From Diploscapter coronatus (taxonomy: Eukaryota > Nematoda > Chromadorea > Rhabditida > Rhabditidae): a stretch of 64,000 bases of DNA. The translations under genes were made by a program, and so were the position numbers. The stretch lies in NCBI GenBank assembly GCA_964036155.1, contig OZ038423.1:19979249-20043248 (forward strand), read 5' to 3'. Each line of letters begins with the position of its first letter. Within the stretch, counting starts at the first letter, position 1. Under the pieces are notes generated by a model. That model ran no database searches, was not told where the DNA came from, and saw nothing but the letters and a program-made list of their open reading frames with translations. Of this stretch, positions 1 through 10,768 are shown piece by piece.

Positions 1-290
1 AATCGTCAAAGGAAAATGCGAGTTTAAAAGCCAGTTTTATCAAAATAAGTTGCCCGTTCAAAAATGAATAACGCACGAAAGTCAAAGTCAAATGGCCATC
101 ATTCAGAGGGCAAAATAAAATTAGACTTGTAACTCATGAGAGGCCAATTAAAAGAAGAGATCATAGATATTCAAAGTTGGTTTAGAGGTCATTCAATTGA
201 AAAATAAAACCCGAACTTAGTAAAGACATTTTTTTATGAAAGAACAAAACATAAAGTAATAAACGAAAAACTAATCGCTAAAACCACAAA

Positions 291-455
291 GGGCACGTTC
301 AGATTTAGCTGCAATGCAACTTGCAACTCGTTCGAAATAGCACGGGAAATCAAGAGAACACAAGAAATGATGCAACCGCGCTCTCTTCACTTCCCATGCT
401 ATTTCAAGCGAGTTGCAAGTTGCAAACTGCATTGCAACTAAGTCTGAACGAGCCC
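291..455. repeat. 165-bp foldback miniature element
   Basis: Left arm starts GGGCACGTTCAGATTTAGC; the reverse complement of the right end starts GGGCTCGTTCAGACTTAG. The arms stay alignable over about 65 bp each, including TGCAACTTGCAACTCG, leaving a short spacer. Imperfect palindrome with no coding capacity: a foldback-type miniature inverted-repeat element or its relic. No clear target duplication is visible. Confidence 0.7.
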
Positions 456-810
456 AGAGTTTTCCAGGTTCAACGCTCGTGGAGGAGTCGAGAATAAGTG
501 CGCGGAATCTTGGCATTTCTTTTTTCTCTCCCGCAATTCAACTACCCATCGACTTGAGACCTCTCGCTCCTGTCTGTGCATTCCTGATTTGTCTAGCCTT
601 CTCTCTACTCTCTTCTCTTTCAATGCTGTTTCTCTCCTCAGGGCTAGAACCATTCTCGCCGCCACGCCTCCTCCACGAGCATTTTAAAATAAAAACAGCA
701 ATTTTGCGAATCAAAGTGGACTTATTGGAAAGGTGATGAGTTTTCGCTCATTTTCAGATTGCATGTATCCTTCCATAAATCTTCAACATGTTTTATTTTT
801 GGAAATTTAG

Positions 811-887
811 AAATGACGATATGATGTTCACTTGAGAAAACGACAAAATGATAGGAATAGATTAGAAAACTTGTCATATCGTCATTT
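811..887. repeat. Small inverted repeat
   Basis: AAATGACGATATGA at the left end and TCATATCGTCATTT at the right end are near reciprocal complements, separated by about 50 bp. Could be a short MITE relic or a hairpin. Confidence 0.45.
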
Positions 888-971
888 GCAAGTTACCATT
901 GTCCTCATTTTCTTTCATCCAAAAATAGTGAAATCGATCATTTAAGCCTATATGTCATCCGAGTCGACATC

Positions 972-3900
972 CTAATCAGCTTCAGTCGCAACCCTCTTCT
1001 TGCCCCTGCCTCTGCCAGTGTCCCTGTCAACCTGCATATTCTTTGTCTGTCCAGCAACTTCTCCATTCTCCTTGTTCTGCTTAGTTTCATCGAATTCCTC
1101 ATCCTCCACTTCCTGCTTGATGACGTATTCGAAGTCCGAGTCAGAGTCTGTCTCAATTTGATTGTAGCACGATGTTGCCTGAAATCATCACATGTCTTTT
1201 ATAAAATGACTAAAAAATCCGATCTCTTGAAGTGACAAGGTTTGGCATTTGGTAGAATAACTCTACTGGGATGAGAATCTTATTCTGAAGATTTTAAGTC
1301 TCTAAGATGAATGAGCACTTTTGAACAACTCGTCAGTTTCCTCCATTTTGTGTCAAAATTGAAAATTAACGAGTTCCATGCGTAAAACATTCATTTTCAT
1401 TTGCGCGCTCGAGTTTCGATCATTATCAAACTTATGTCTAGCAAGGGATCGACCGATTTGAAATGAAGAAGGCGGAGAAATGTGTGAATGAGTTCAAGAT
1501 GGTCCAATTTGAAAAATTCTTTTTTGACAAACGTATATTTAAATGTCAAAAGAGTTTTACCATCTTCTTATTCCGTTTGCCCGAATTTGCTGCTTCTTCC
1601 TTTGCAGCGCCCGATTCAGGAATGACATTTCTCTCCAAAATCCTGTTCATGTGAGAAGGTGTCTTATTCGAGCTCTGAAAATTCACTTCCATCTCTATAT
1701 TTCCGAATTCACGAATTCAACCTGCTGTTCATCAAACCCCTGTCTGTTCGAAGTGGTTGCAGCCGAGGTTTCGATGGCAGTCATTTGAGAACTTGGAACG
1801 ACTTGAGTTGAATTCTGCATACTCGGTAAAATGGTAATTTGGAAAACACATGATATCGTGTTATCTCTAGCTTGGTAAAATCAAATATTTTGTCAGTCGC
1901 TCAGACAAAATTCATAAGATTATAGTTTTAAACTGACCAGCTCATTGCCTGAATTGCAAGTGATCAATGTATCTTCCTGAATGGCACTCGGCTCGGGAAT
2001 AGAATCCATCTCGAAAGTGTTCAAACCGTTGCCCACGCTTCTCTGATCTTTCTTCGACCTCTGAAGAAATTATCAGTTTCATTTAAAACAAAGTTTTATG
2101 AGAAAAGCTCTACCTGCTGCTTGTCGGACTTCTGAGATTTGGCTGCAGTTTCTCTGGAAACCCTCGGTTTCATGATGGGTTTCTTATTCGATGCTTTGGC
2201 GACACCTTCAGGAACCTTCTTTGAATTCTGAACTGTAATCATTAGGCAATGAAAAAGCATTTATTTGATGAATTTTAAAACCCTTTTCAATTGAAAATTT
2301 GGAAATAAAGTTAATCTACCTCTTCAATCTCCAAGAAGAAAATTCGATTTCTAATGAGATTAAGAAAACAATTAATTTTCAATGTTTTTTTTTCTTTAGA
2401 TATTTTACAATAAGCATAATTTTCCTGTGCAATTTTACCTTCTGCTTTCCTGATCTGTCTACATTGTGCAAAGTGGCTGCATCGGCCTGACTTTCATCCA
2501 AATTTGCCGGAGAATTCTCGTCGAAACTCGCGTCCGGAATCATGCCCGTCTTCTGCGAACTCTGCAAAAGAATCGTTATTTTTCTGAGAAAAATAAAGAA
2601 GGAAATAATTTAGTGAAGTTTATCTCTTAAAGATAAATTTGTAATTTTACAAAATAACTAACCTGTTGCTGATCACCTGGACTGCGAGGAGTCGAAGGAC
2701 CAGCAGCCGTGTTTCGGGCAGGCCTCAGTTTACGGGTAGACTTCTTGTCGTCGCTCGCATTCTAAAAATGATTGATTTTCGAGAAATTCTTCATTTCTCA
2801 AGAGTTTGCAGAACTCATCGATTTTTTTCAAAATTTTCAACTACATGTATTCCTTTTGAAATAAAACTCCGATTAGACATAAAAATCGTTAGGTCAAAAA
2901 GGTAAAAAAAAATGTAAAATGCTACCTTGCTATTCTTGCTGGATTCATTTGTGTAGGCTCTGAACCATCTGCTGGGCAACATTTTGAAGATCGCGTCGGG
3001 CGTTCCGAGCGACTTCTGCGACACGTCCCTGATCTTGTCGATTGGCCAATCCTCAAAATAAACCATTATTCAGAATTTCTAGAGAATTTTTTCCTGGCAT
3101 GAGAAAAGCAGTCAGATGGGTTTCATCGAGAACGAACCTATAGTTAGACAATAACTACCGTCCTACCTCAATTGTGTCAGAGAATGAGCCCTGGCCGTTG
3201 TGCTCTTTCACGAGGTGGCTGGAGTTGTTAGTGTCGGAAGCAGTTCCGTGTCCGCACAGATTGCAGACGTAGCGCGGCAGCTTGTGGACTTGGGACATGT
3301 GTATGCCAAAGTGCGCCACGACCACATTACTGTATATTGGCGAGTATTTGAATTTTCCTTTGCAGAGCAGGCAGTCAATCTTCTCTTTCCCCTTCGACTT
3401 CCTCTGCTCTTCGTACGTCTTCTTGACTGGTTTTTGGCCAGAGAAGCACTCTTTTATCATCGCCTGCAAATCATAATTAAAACGTGGAAAATAAATAGGA
3501 TCGCAGATAGTTTCGCATCGTTTATAATTTTCTGTAATTTTCCGCTCCAACTAATCAGGCTCGGTGTAGTTAAGCCATTCGTGAAAAAGTAAAATTCAAA
3601 TAGTTTTGATCGAAAGATGCCACCAAAAACGACCAGGAAAATGAGCACGATTTGGTGGTATACAAGTCCCGCGAATACGCACTTCCTGACAAGTTTTCTG
3701 ATGAACAGCCCTTTTATGGGTCGTGCATCGATTCTGATAGTGACCTTTCGCGAACACCAAGTTTGAAAGGGACTTGCTTCCTACTTTTAGCATCTTCAAT
3801 AGTCACTTTTTGAAAAAAGGAGAAAATACAAGGGACCGAGTTTGTGGTCCCCACAAATAAACCTAGAAAGTTATTTGTTACAAGAAGAATGATGCAAAAA

Positions 3901-6900
3901 TGTTTTAACCAATGAAGAAAGAAACACCTACGCTACAGGAGTGGGGTATAGCTGTTTTTTGTCTTTGGAGTCCGGAAGAATGAAACTTTGTCTTTGACTT
4001 TTAACTTGGGGTTTAGAAAAATCGGGTCTTCGTTTTCAAATTTTTAAAATCTGGGTCTTTCTTTCGTCTCTGTTGCACTAATAATATCTCGAAAAAAACA
4101 ATTGAATGATTTTTTTACCTGGAGTTTTTCGCGAAACTGCTCACTTTTATCCTCTATGTAAGGATACTGATCGATCCCCTTTCCAGGCTTGTCATGCTCC
4201 CTTCTGCTGTGCTCGACGACCAAAAGAAAGAAGAAGTGTCCGAAATCGCAGCCCGGGAACGAACACTTATAGCAGCAGATCTGAAATAGTCGATCAGTTG
4301 AAAGAACTTATCAGAGTGAAATTCAATTTCACAGAAATGGAATAAAATGCTAAATCATAGTTCGCTTATTGCACTACTTGGAGCAAGTGGTCGCCGGCGA
4401 GAATGCAATATTGCGGTCGTCCGATTACTCGATAAAAATGAGAAATGCTGCATTTTTACATGTACAAAAATAAGTGCAATACGGAAATGCACATTGTTCG
4501 ACGGACTTTGCAATAAAAAGAGTATGGAAGAAGAAAAAGAATACATTAAGCAATTAAAAAGTCTGTACTGTGTACTTATTCATCTTACGCGTGTGCAAAA
4601 ATGCGTCATACTTCATTCCCATCAAGTACTCGGATGATCACAATACTAGCATTTAAAATGATTATATCGTTGCAAACATCGAATATATTAGGGAGAAAAG
4701 CCAGTTAATAAACAATAACTGCAATAGGCCTACCTTCTCATCCAGGTAGAGGTGTTTCTTGCAGTGCTTCTTTGTCTGAATAGCAGTTTCCTTGCACTTC
4801 TTGCATTCCCAAATTCTGAATATTTCGAATGAGATCTTTCAAGTCTTATTCATATCCAAAGACGAACGTTGAAGAACTAATCAATTTCGAAACCAATGAA
4901 AAGTCTTACTGAGTTTTCCTTTCTTTCGTTACTTTGCCATTCTTTCCTTTCTGCGACTTCCTTCTAAAATAATATTGTTTAAACTCGAAAGGCTCTTGAA
5001 ACACAAAAACATAATAATAGTTTAAAAAAAGTTTATGAAAAAATTATACAAGCTACATTCGCGGTCAGACTTTTCAAAATTTGACCCGCAGAAAAATAGT
5101 ATATAATACTGAGAGAAGACGAGAGCATCTTCTTTTTCTCTCTCGAAAAGGTGCAATATTTTGTGCGAGGTCGATTTGCGGGTTTTCGCGAATCGAATTT
5201 TGAAAAGTACAGCCGTGATCAAAAGTTTGGAACAATTATAATTGCGAATGCATCTGATTGGACCAATAATCGTTTACTATTTGAAGCGAAACTTTGCACA
5301 CGGATTCTTCCAACGGAGTTTTGAATTCCTACCAAACTTCGTATGGTTTTACCCACGCTTATTTCGCCTACCAGGTTGTATTGCACAGCGCTTTGATCTA
5401 TCCGGTGCTGCTTTTTTTTAGACACATGAATAGAACTTTCCATTCTTTCATTATTTTTAAAAGTTTTTCACTGAAAAATTCCAAAAAATATTCCCTACAA
5501 TTTCATCAAAGCAGATTATTCAAAAATCTATTATGAATTGAGAAAAAGCGCTTTCTAGACATTTTTATGGGTCTTCTCCGGAGTCCGAGCAAAGCAAAAA
5601 GAGAGCAAACACACTGTGATTAGTAATCATAATTATTCCAAACTCTTGTTCGCCACTATTAAAAAAACTTCGTATGTTGTTTCCAAAATTAACTGCATTT
5701 GAAGTTTACAATGCAAATGGGATAGCTTTCAAAACAAATTTAGTCAGATTGGACCATTTTTCAGGATGACCTTTCTATTTTCAATTAATTATTCGAATCA
5801 TGTCTACCTGTCCGATGAGTGACTGTTCCTTTCCTTATCAGAGACTTGATCCGACTCGTCCTCGTTTCCACTCCACTCGCTCTTCGACTCGCTGCTTATG
5901 TCCATCTTCTCCACGTCAGACAGCTCTGAATATTCTGCCTTTTCAAATAATCACAAGGAATTATAGCTAGGCAGGCCTTAAGCCAAATTCTCCAAACGTA
6001 CCCCTTGAGTCAGAATATTTTGCAAGAATCTTTATACATACGCGCCTATGTATCGTTTTTCTATAGAAAAATTATTGACATGTCTTCCCTCCCCTATAAT
6101 TTTCCATTTTGGCTGAAAGTCGTCTTAGGTCTGCAAGGGATTCTTCAGCTCACCCGAGTAATTGGACCGAGTCCTGGCTTTGCGGAATTTCTTCCTCGAA
6201 GGTCCCGCGACCTCGCTGCTCTTCGTGCTCGACAGCTGGAATTTAGAAGCCATTAATAATTACCAATTGTAGCCTAGTTCGAAAATGAGTGGAGGAGGAA
6301 TGATTTAGTCTATTCTATTCTTTTAACGCTACATTTCTTTCCTTAAGCGTAAAAGAATAAGCGTGTAGCACTACCTTACATCTCTAATTTCCGAGAAATA
6401 ACAGTATAAATTGTTCGGGGATTTTAAAAACATAAAGAAAGCTTCAGTAGCCCTTTTTCAAAAATGCATGTCAGTTGGAAGGTTCATCATTTCTTCTGCG
6501 CTGTCAACCTCCTTCCTCGAAACTAACCTCGTCATCTTCGATATGGACAGGACTGGGTGGTGCTTCGCTGGGGCGAGAAGTCACAAGCGGATAGATGGCG
6601 ACTTGTGCGGGGGTCGTCGCTGCTGGGAGAATGTCAGGGACAGCCACATTCGAAGTAGAAGGAGGTGTCTTCTGGGCATCTGCCTTCATTTGGTCCAACA
6701 AGCGGCGCAGTTCGGCTTCCTTCGCAAAATTCGACACGTAGATTGCCTGAATTTCAAAGAGTTGTTCAGCATTAGGATAGAATTGTGAGAATTCGCTCAA
6801 AGAAGTATACAAATTATGGGGAACTCGGATATAATTTCGTAAATTCTCACCTCCGGATTAGCTTGTCCGTGAACGGCCATGAAGTGACCGTCAATCAGCT

Positions 6901-7334
6901 TCTTGGTTGCGCGGAGCGTCTTGCACTCAGCGCACTTCCACGGAAGAAAGTCTGAAAAAGGGTAATTTCCAAATCTCTACGTAATTTTCAACAATGGTGT
7001 TTCATGATGACTGAAAATTTTTTTTTTCAAATTAAGCAAGTGAGGGCTAAAATTTTCGACCTTGTAATTCCCACCTTTTCTTTTCACCTACAATTTAAAA
7101 GAGGGTGAGAGCCACAGTGAGTCAAAATCTCCTTAATCTCGTCTTTCTAGGAATTAATGTTGTCAAAAAAGTGAAATTGCCATCTTTATGCCGACCGAAA
7201 CTCAATCATTTCTTTCAAATTTCATTCTTGTTGAGCATTTAGTTTCCTCCAAGCCTACCGAGATGATCCTCAGCGAGATGGATCTCGAGGACGTCTTCTG
7301 ACTCGTTGATGAATTCGCACAGAGGACACTTCAT
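972..7334 (-). CDS. Multi-C2H2 zinc-finger protein, 17 exons, 729 aa predicted
   Basis: Not a gene I can name. Exons (high to low): 7334-7259, 6951-6851, 6746-6528, 6235-6154, 5925-5808, 4963-4910, 4815-4734, 4280-4119, 3463-3167, 3051-2926, 2761-2663, 2561-2439, 2227-2114, 2060-1938, 1814-1722, 1674-1561, 1178-972; phases agree throughout. At least six Cys2His2-type fingers are visible: CPLC...HLAEDH right after the start Met, CAEC...HFMAVH, CKKC...HCKKH, a CYKCSFPGC finger ending HSRREH, and two in the large exon 3463-3167 (CLLC...H and CNLC...HLVKEH). Linkers are acidic or Ser-rich (about 160-235), and the C-terminal third is low-complexity, charged, ending in a basic GRGRGKKR stretch: a likely nuclear DNA- or chromatin-binding protein. 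The ATG at 7334 follows a TTTTCAG acceptor by 7 nt, which suggests trans-splicing and fixes the start. The acceptor at 3052 reads TTTTGAG. Function unknown. Confidence 0.8.
3611..3852. mobile_element. Truncated copy of the GGGGCCGCAAA miniature element
   Basis: Lies in an intron of the zinc-finger gene (between exons 3463-3167 and 4280-4119). It aligns over its whole length with 37781-38024, for example CACGATTTGGTGGTATACAA and GATAGTGACCTTTCG in both. The right end (TTTGTGGTCCCC) matches the other copy's TTTGCGGCCCC, but the left terminal repeat is not found. Confidence 0.75.
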
Positions 7335-8286
7335 TGATATCCTGAAAATTCGAGTATTTTCTGGAAATGACAGTCGAAATATCGAAATCACGAAAGCCAA
7401 AGGAAGATCCTCCGAATGAATCTAGACAAATGGATTAATTTATGAGAAGTGAAGTTAGAAATGGTAGAAAAAGATCAGAAAGATTCATATATTAGAGGTC
7501 GTGTTAAAGACTGAGAAAATTCAAATACGGGAATCAGGGCTGGACAGAATTCCGATTCCGTTCCTGGGTCCGAGAACAATTTGATTTCCCCTTTCGTCTT
7601 CGGGTATTCGAAATTTCATTTCCACCCAACTCTGACGGGAATGGGAGGAGGCACTGCCTATGGACTCCGACATCCGGTATGAAGCATCCCCTTGTCGGAC
7701 TGTCGAAGACAAGCATGATAAGGCGAGAATATTTGAAACAAGGTCGTTCGGAATACTGCTTTCGAATTTTTCAATTTTCAAACTTCGAACAGTCAACGTA
7801 TTGAAGAACAGTCTAGAAAATGTGATCTGACTAAAATTTATGCAACTCCAAGAAAGCCTCATGAGTTCCAGGCTAAACGCTCAGTCCAATCATACACTGA
7901 TCAGATGAAAAATCTTTTTTTAAATCAACGAAGAAAAAGGGAAAAGTGGAGAATTCAAAATTCACTCTGACTGTTCGCAGATCGAGTTACTACGAATTTG
8001 ATTACGAGGGTAACGCATGAGGTGTTCTGAAATTTCCGGAACACGGAAATAGTCGAAAAATGAAATTCACGCAAAAAATAACCGAAGAGCCCGCTTGAAA
8101 ATCAAAAATGACGTTGACAACGAGAAATTTAGAAAATAGTTCGCGCTTTCTATTTATTTCGTCGTTTTGAACATAGGGCGTTGGGCGGAACTCGTTTGAA
8201 AGCAATTTTTTTTTATTTTCCTCGTCGAAATAATTTATTTTCGCAGTTTTATTCGGAACTAGCCAGATATCCCCGTGCAAGAGACA
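7335..8286. promoter_or_regulatory. Divergent intergenic region between zinc-finger and small nuclear protein genes
   Basis: About 950 bp between two divergent starts, so it should carry both promoters. Splice-acceptor-like TTTTCAG lies just before the minus-strand start. A minus-strand open stretch at about 7530-7860 contains a KR-rich frame but could not be joined in phase to the zinc-finger gene. No other feature is seen. Confidence 0.4.
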
Positions 8287-9420
8287 ATGAAGCGATGGCT
8301 GATTCCCCTGGACAAGCCTCCAGCGCAGCAGCAAGAGTCTAAATCCGCTGATTCATCTCCCAAGGTCGGGAATTCAATGTTAAGCTAGTTTGAAAATTGT
8401 TGGAATTCCAGAAAGGCCCGTGTCGTCGAAGAATCGAGCAGATGCGAGCGATTTGGCAGTCAAAGAAGCCCAAGAACGACCAAATCGCTCCTGCAGAACT
8501 GATCCCGCACATCACGGTAGGAATTCGTTGGGGCAATTCAATAATCTGCCATTCGAGCTTGAAATTTTGGAGTTTTTTTTCTTTTTAATTTTATTTTCGC
8601 AATTTCGATAAAAAATGTGATTTCTAGACGTGGCATATTCATCAAGAACAGCGGTGAAACTCGTATCACTGACATTTATACTGATTATAATCGTTTCTGT
8701 CACAAAAATGGGTCCGAGTCATAACACTAATCATGAGGAATGAGGAATTAGAGATGAAAGGCTACTATTTAGCCGAAGAAGGGCGAGGCGAATTCATCGC
8801 TGTCGAATGTGAAGGAAGACGAGGAGGACGAAATGGACTCGCCCACTCGAAAGAAGCTGCTCATGGAAAAGAGGAGAGTCGAAATGGCCAACATCAGGAG
8901 GACTCTGTCTGCGTCCAACGCTCAGCAAACTGCTAGGGTAGAATTTTGTGAAACGAAGATTTTGTGAATCGAGAAGTTTCAGGAGAGGACGCCGCCGCGA
9001 CAGAAGCAGAAATGTGAAATGCCGAAAATGCCCAAGACGCCCGAGCATTATTGGAAGGTACAGTCGTGTTTTCCTTACCCTCATTTACTCATGAAGACGC
9101 GTGTGTCAATGAAAATAGATATTGATTTTCAACTTTTGAATGAGCAATTTTGAAATTTGTCTTGAAATCCATTATTCGCAAAAGCATCCCCCTATCGCGT
9201 GAGAATTTTTTGAAATAGAAAAATTTTCAAACCTAAATTTCACGGGAACCTGAGCATAAGCATTTGTTTTCATTTGAAACTTTAGCTTAGACGAATTTTC
9301 TTACTCCAACGAAATCTTCAACCTTTAGTTTAATATCTCTTTTTTCAGATCGAGTTCAGTGACACTGAAGATTCGAAGCAGTCATCGCCCATCAAAAGGA
9401 AGAAAAGACGCAGAAACTAA
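8287..9420 (+). CDS. Small basic nuclear protein with CtIP-like C-terminal motif, 164 aa
   Basis: Five exons: 8287-8364, 8412-8516, 8773-8937, 8983-9057, 9349-9420, all phase 0. The product begins MKRWLIPLDKPP, then has a Ser/Lys-rich middle with an acidic run (VKEDEEDEMDSP), and ends in SPIKRKKRRRN, a good nuclear localisation signal. The segment PKTPEHYWKIEFSDTED resembles the conserved TPExFWxVxFPSTQ block of CtIP/Sae2 DNA-end-resection factors, but the Cys/His residues that come before it in CtIP are missing and the protein is much shorter, so the link is weak. It lies 450 bp upstream of prefoldin 6 on the same strand and is divergent from the zinc-finger gene. No function is assigned. 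Confidence 0.75.
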
Positions 9421-9872
9421 GGACTGATTTGGGGGAGAAACAGTTGGTTGACAGATCTTTGAATTTGTTGCTGATCTCTAGGTCTTACATCTTCCTTTGT
9501 CTACTTTACATGTACAAAGTCATCTTGATATCTTAGAGTGTACATCATTACTTATTACCTCTATTATATTTTTTGTTATTTACTACTTATTCAACTTATG
9601 CAATTCGTTTATTTAGCTCTATGATGTGCTTTAATTATGATTTTCTAGGATCTAAAGTTGTATTTTGCAATCGGTGTGATTCTTTCAGGGTAATGTCCTT
9701 CTCAAGTCGTTTCTTATTTTTACTTATTCTATTTATTTGTGGTCGATGAAAGTGATAAACTTTTCATTGTCTTACGTGCTTCAGATTTGAACTGGCGTTG
9801 AAATCGCTCAAATAACTATTCTGGTCTTATTTAATTTTAAAAATCCTGAAAACTTCAAAGCATACTTACAGA
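9421..9872. other. Short spacer between two same-strand genes
   Basis: AT-rich, 452 bp, no coding signal. Holds the 3' UTR of the small nuclear protein gene and the acceptor TTACAG directly before the prefoldin start at 9873. Confidence 0.45.
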
Positions 9873-10768
9873 ATGGCAACCGATCAGGCGAAGTTCGAAG
9901 AAGAGCTCAACAAATTCAAGCAGCTTGAGAAAGGTAGTTTTGAAATTTCATTGAATTATTTACTCGTGAGGTTCATTCATTTATTCTGAAATGTAAATAG
10001 TCTTGATGGAAAGAAGACGAATATTTTCCGGAATAAAACTTGTTTTTTTCAGATCGTGAGAAGTACATCAACAACAGGCAGCAGCTGGAGAGTCAGTTGA
10101 CTGAGAATACACTCGTCAAGCAGGTTGGGAGGGAAGGGTATTTGGATGGGAAGTAGTTAATGATGTTCAGGAATTGGATTTGATGGACTCGGACGCGAAA
10201 GTGTACAAGCTGATTGGAGCAGTGCTCGTGAGACAGGACTTGGCTGAGGCCAGAGCCAATGTCGACAAACGACTCGAGTACATCAATGCTGAAATGTATG
10301 ACATTTTCCTACTTTCTATTTTGAACCAAATTTCCATAGCGTTTCAAATAAGGTTTTTTTTCTGAAATTACTCTAGAAAGAAAAAGAATAATTTTTGTAG
10401 TCAATCCATGCCATTTTCTTCACAAAAATGTTATAAATATTCCCGACAATTCTATCTGTTTAGATTTTTAAAAATGTATAATAAGTATTAATAATAAGCC
10501 ATTTTTGATACAACTTAAATGGTGCTTCGCCGGACAAAGAAAAAAGAGCAAAGCACTGATCGGTATTCTGCTATCTTGCCAAAATATAAAATTCACGCAT
10601 TTGTCAGGAAATAATATCCATCTGTCATTTGGAAATTGCCAAAAATGATGACTGTTGTAATTTAGCAAGCGCGTGGAGGACAATTTGTCAGATTTCGAGA
10701 CGAAAATGAAGACGCAGCAGAACAAGCTGATGTCTATTCAGGAGGCTGCCAGGAAGAAACCTGCATAA
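9873..10768 (+). CDS. pfd-6: Prefoldin subunit 6 (beta-type prefoldin)
   Basis: Four exons 9873-9933, 10053-10123, 10171-10295, 10666-10768 give 119 aa, close to the human protein (about 129 aa). Prefoldin is a cytosolic hexamer that hands unfolded actin and tubulin to the CCT chaperonin. The sequence shows the family plan: an N-terminal coiled coil (KFEEELNKFKQLEKDREKY), the central beta-hairpin block with DSDAKVYKLIGAVLVRQD, and a second coiled coil (KRVEDNLSDFETKMKTQQ). The start ATG lies one base after a TTACAG acceptor. An AATAAA polyadenylation signal lies at 10854-10859, 86 nt past the stop. It is 452 bp downstream of the previous gene on the same strand, so co-transcription is possible. 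Confidence 0.93.

Larger units (their letters stand above)
1..971. other. Intergenic, no supported gene
   Basis: Holds a foldback element (291-455), a small inverted repeat (811-887) and a pyrimidine-rich block at about 515-665 on the plus strand. The open frames here are short, lack splice-consistent partners and have no recognisable domain. The zinc-finger gene ends at 972. Confidence 0.6.

Noticed and set aside
7521..7862. Possible upstream exon of the zinc-finger gene
   Set aside because: No donor/acceptor pair joins it in phase to the first finger exon, and an ATG already follows a trans-splice-like acceptor at 7334.
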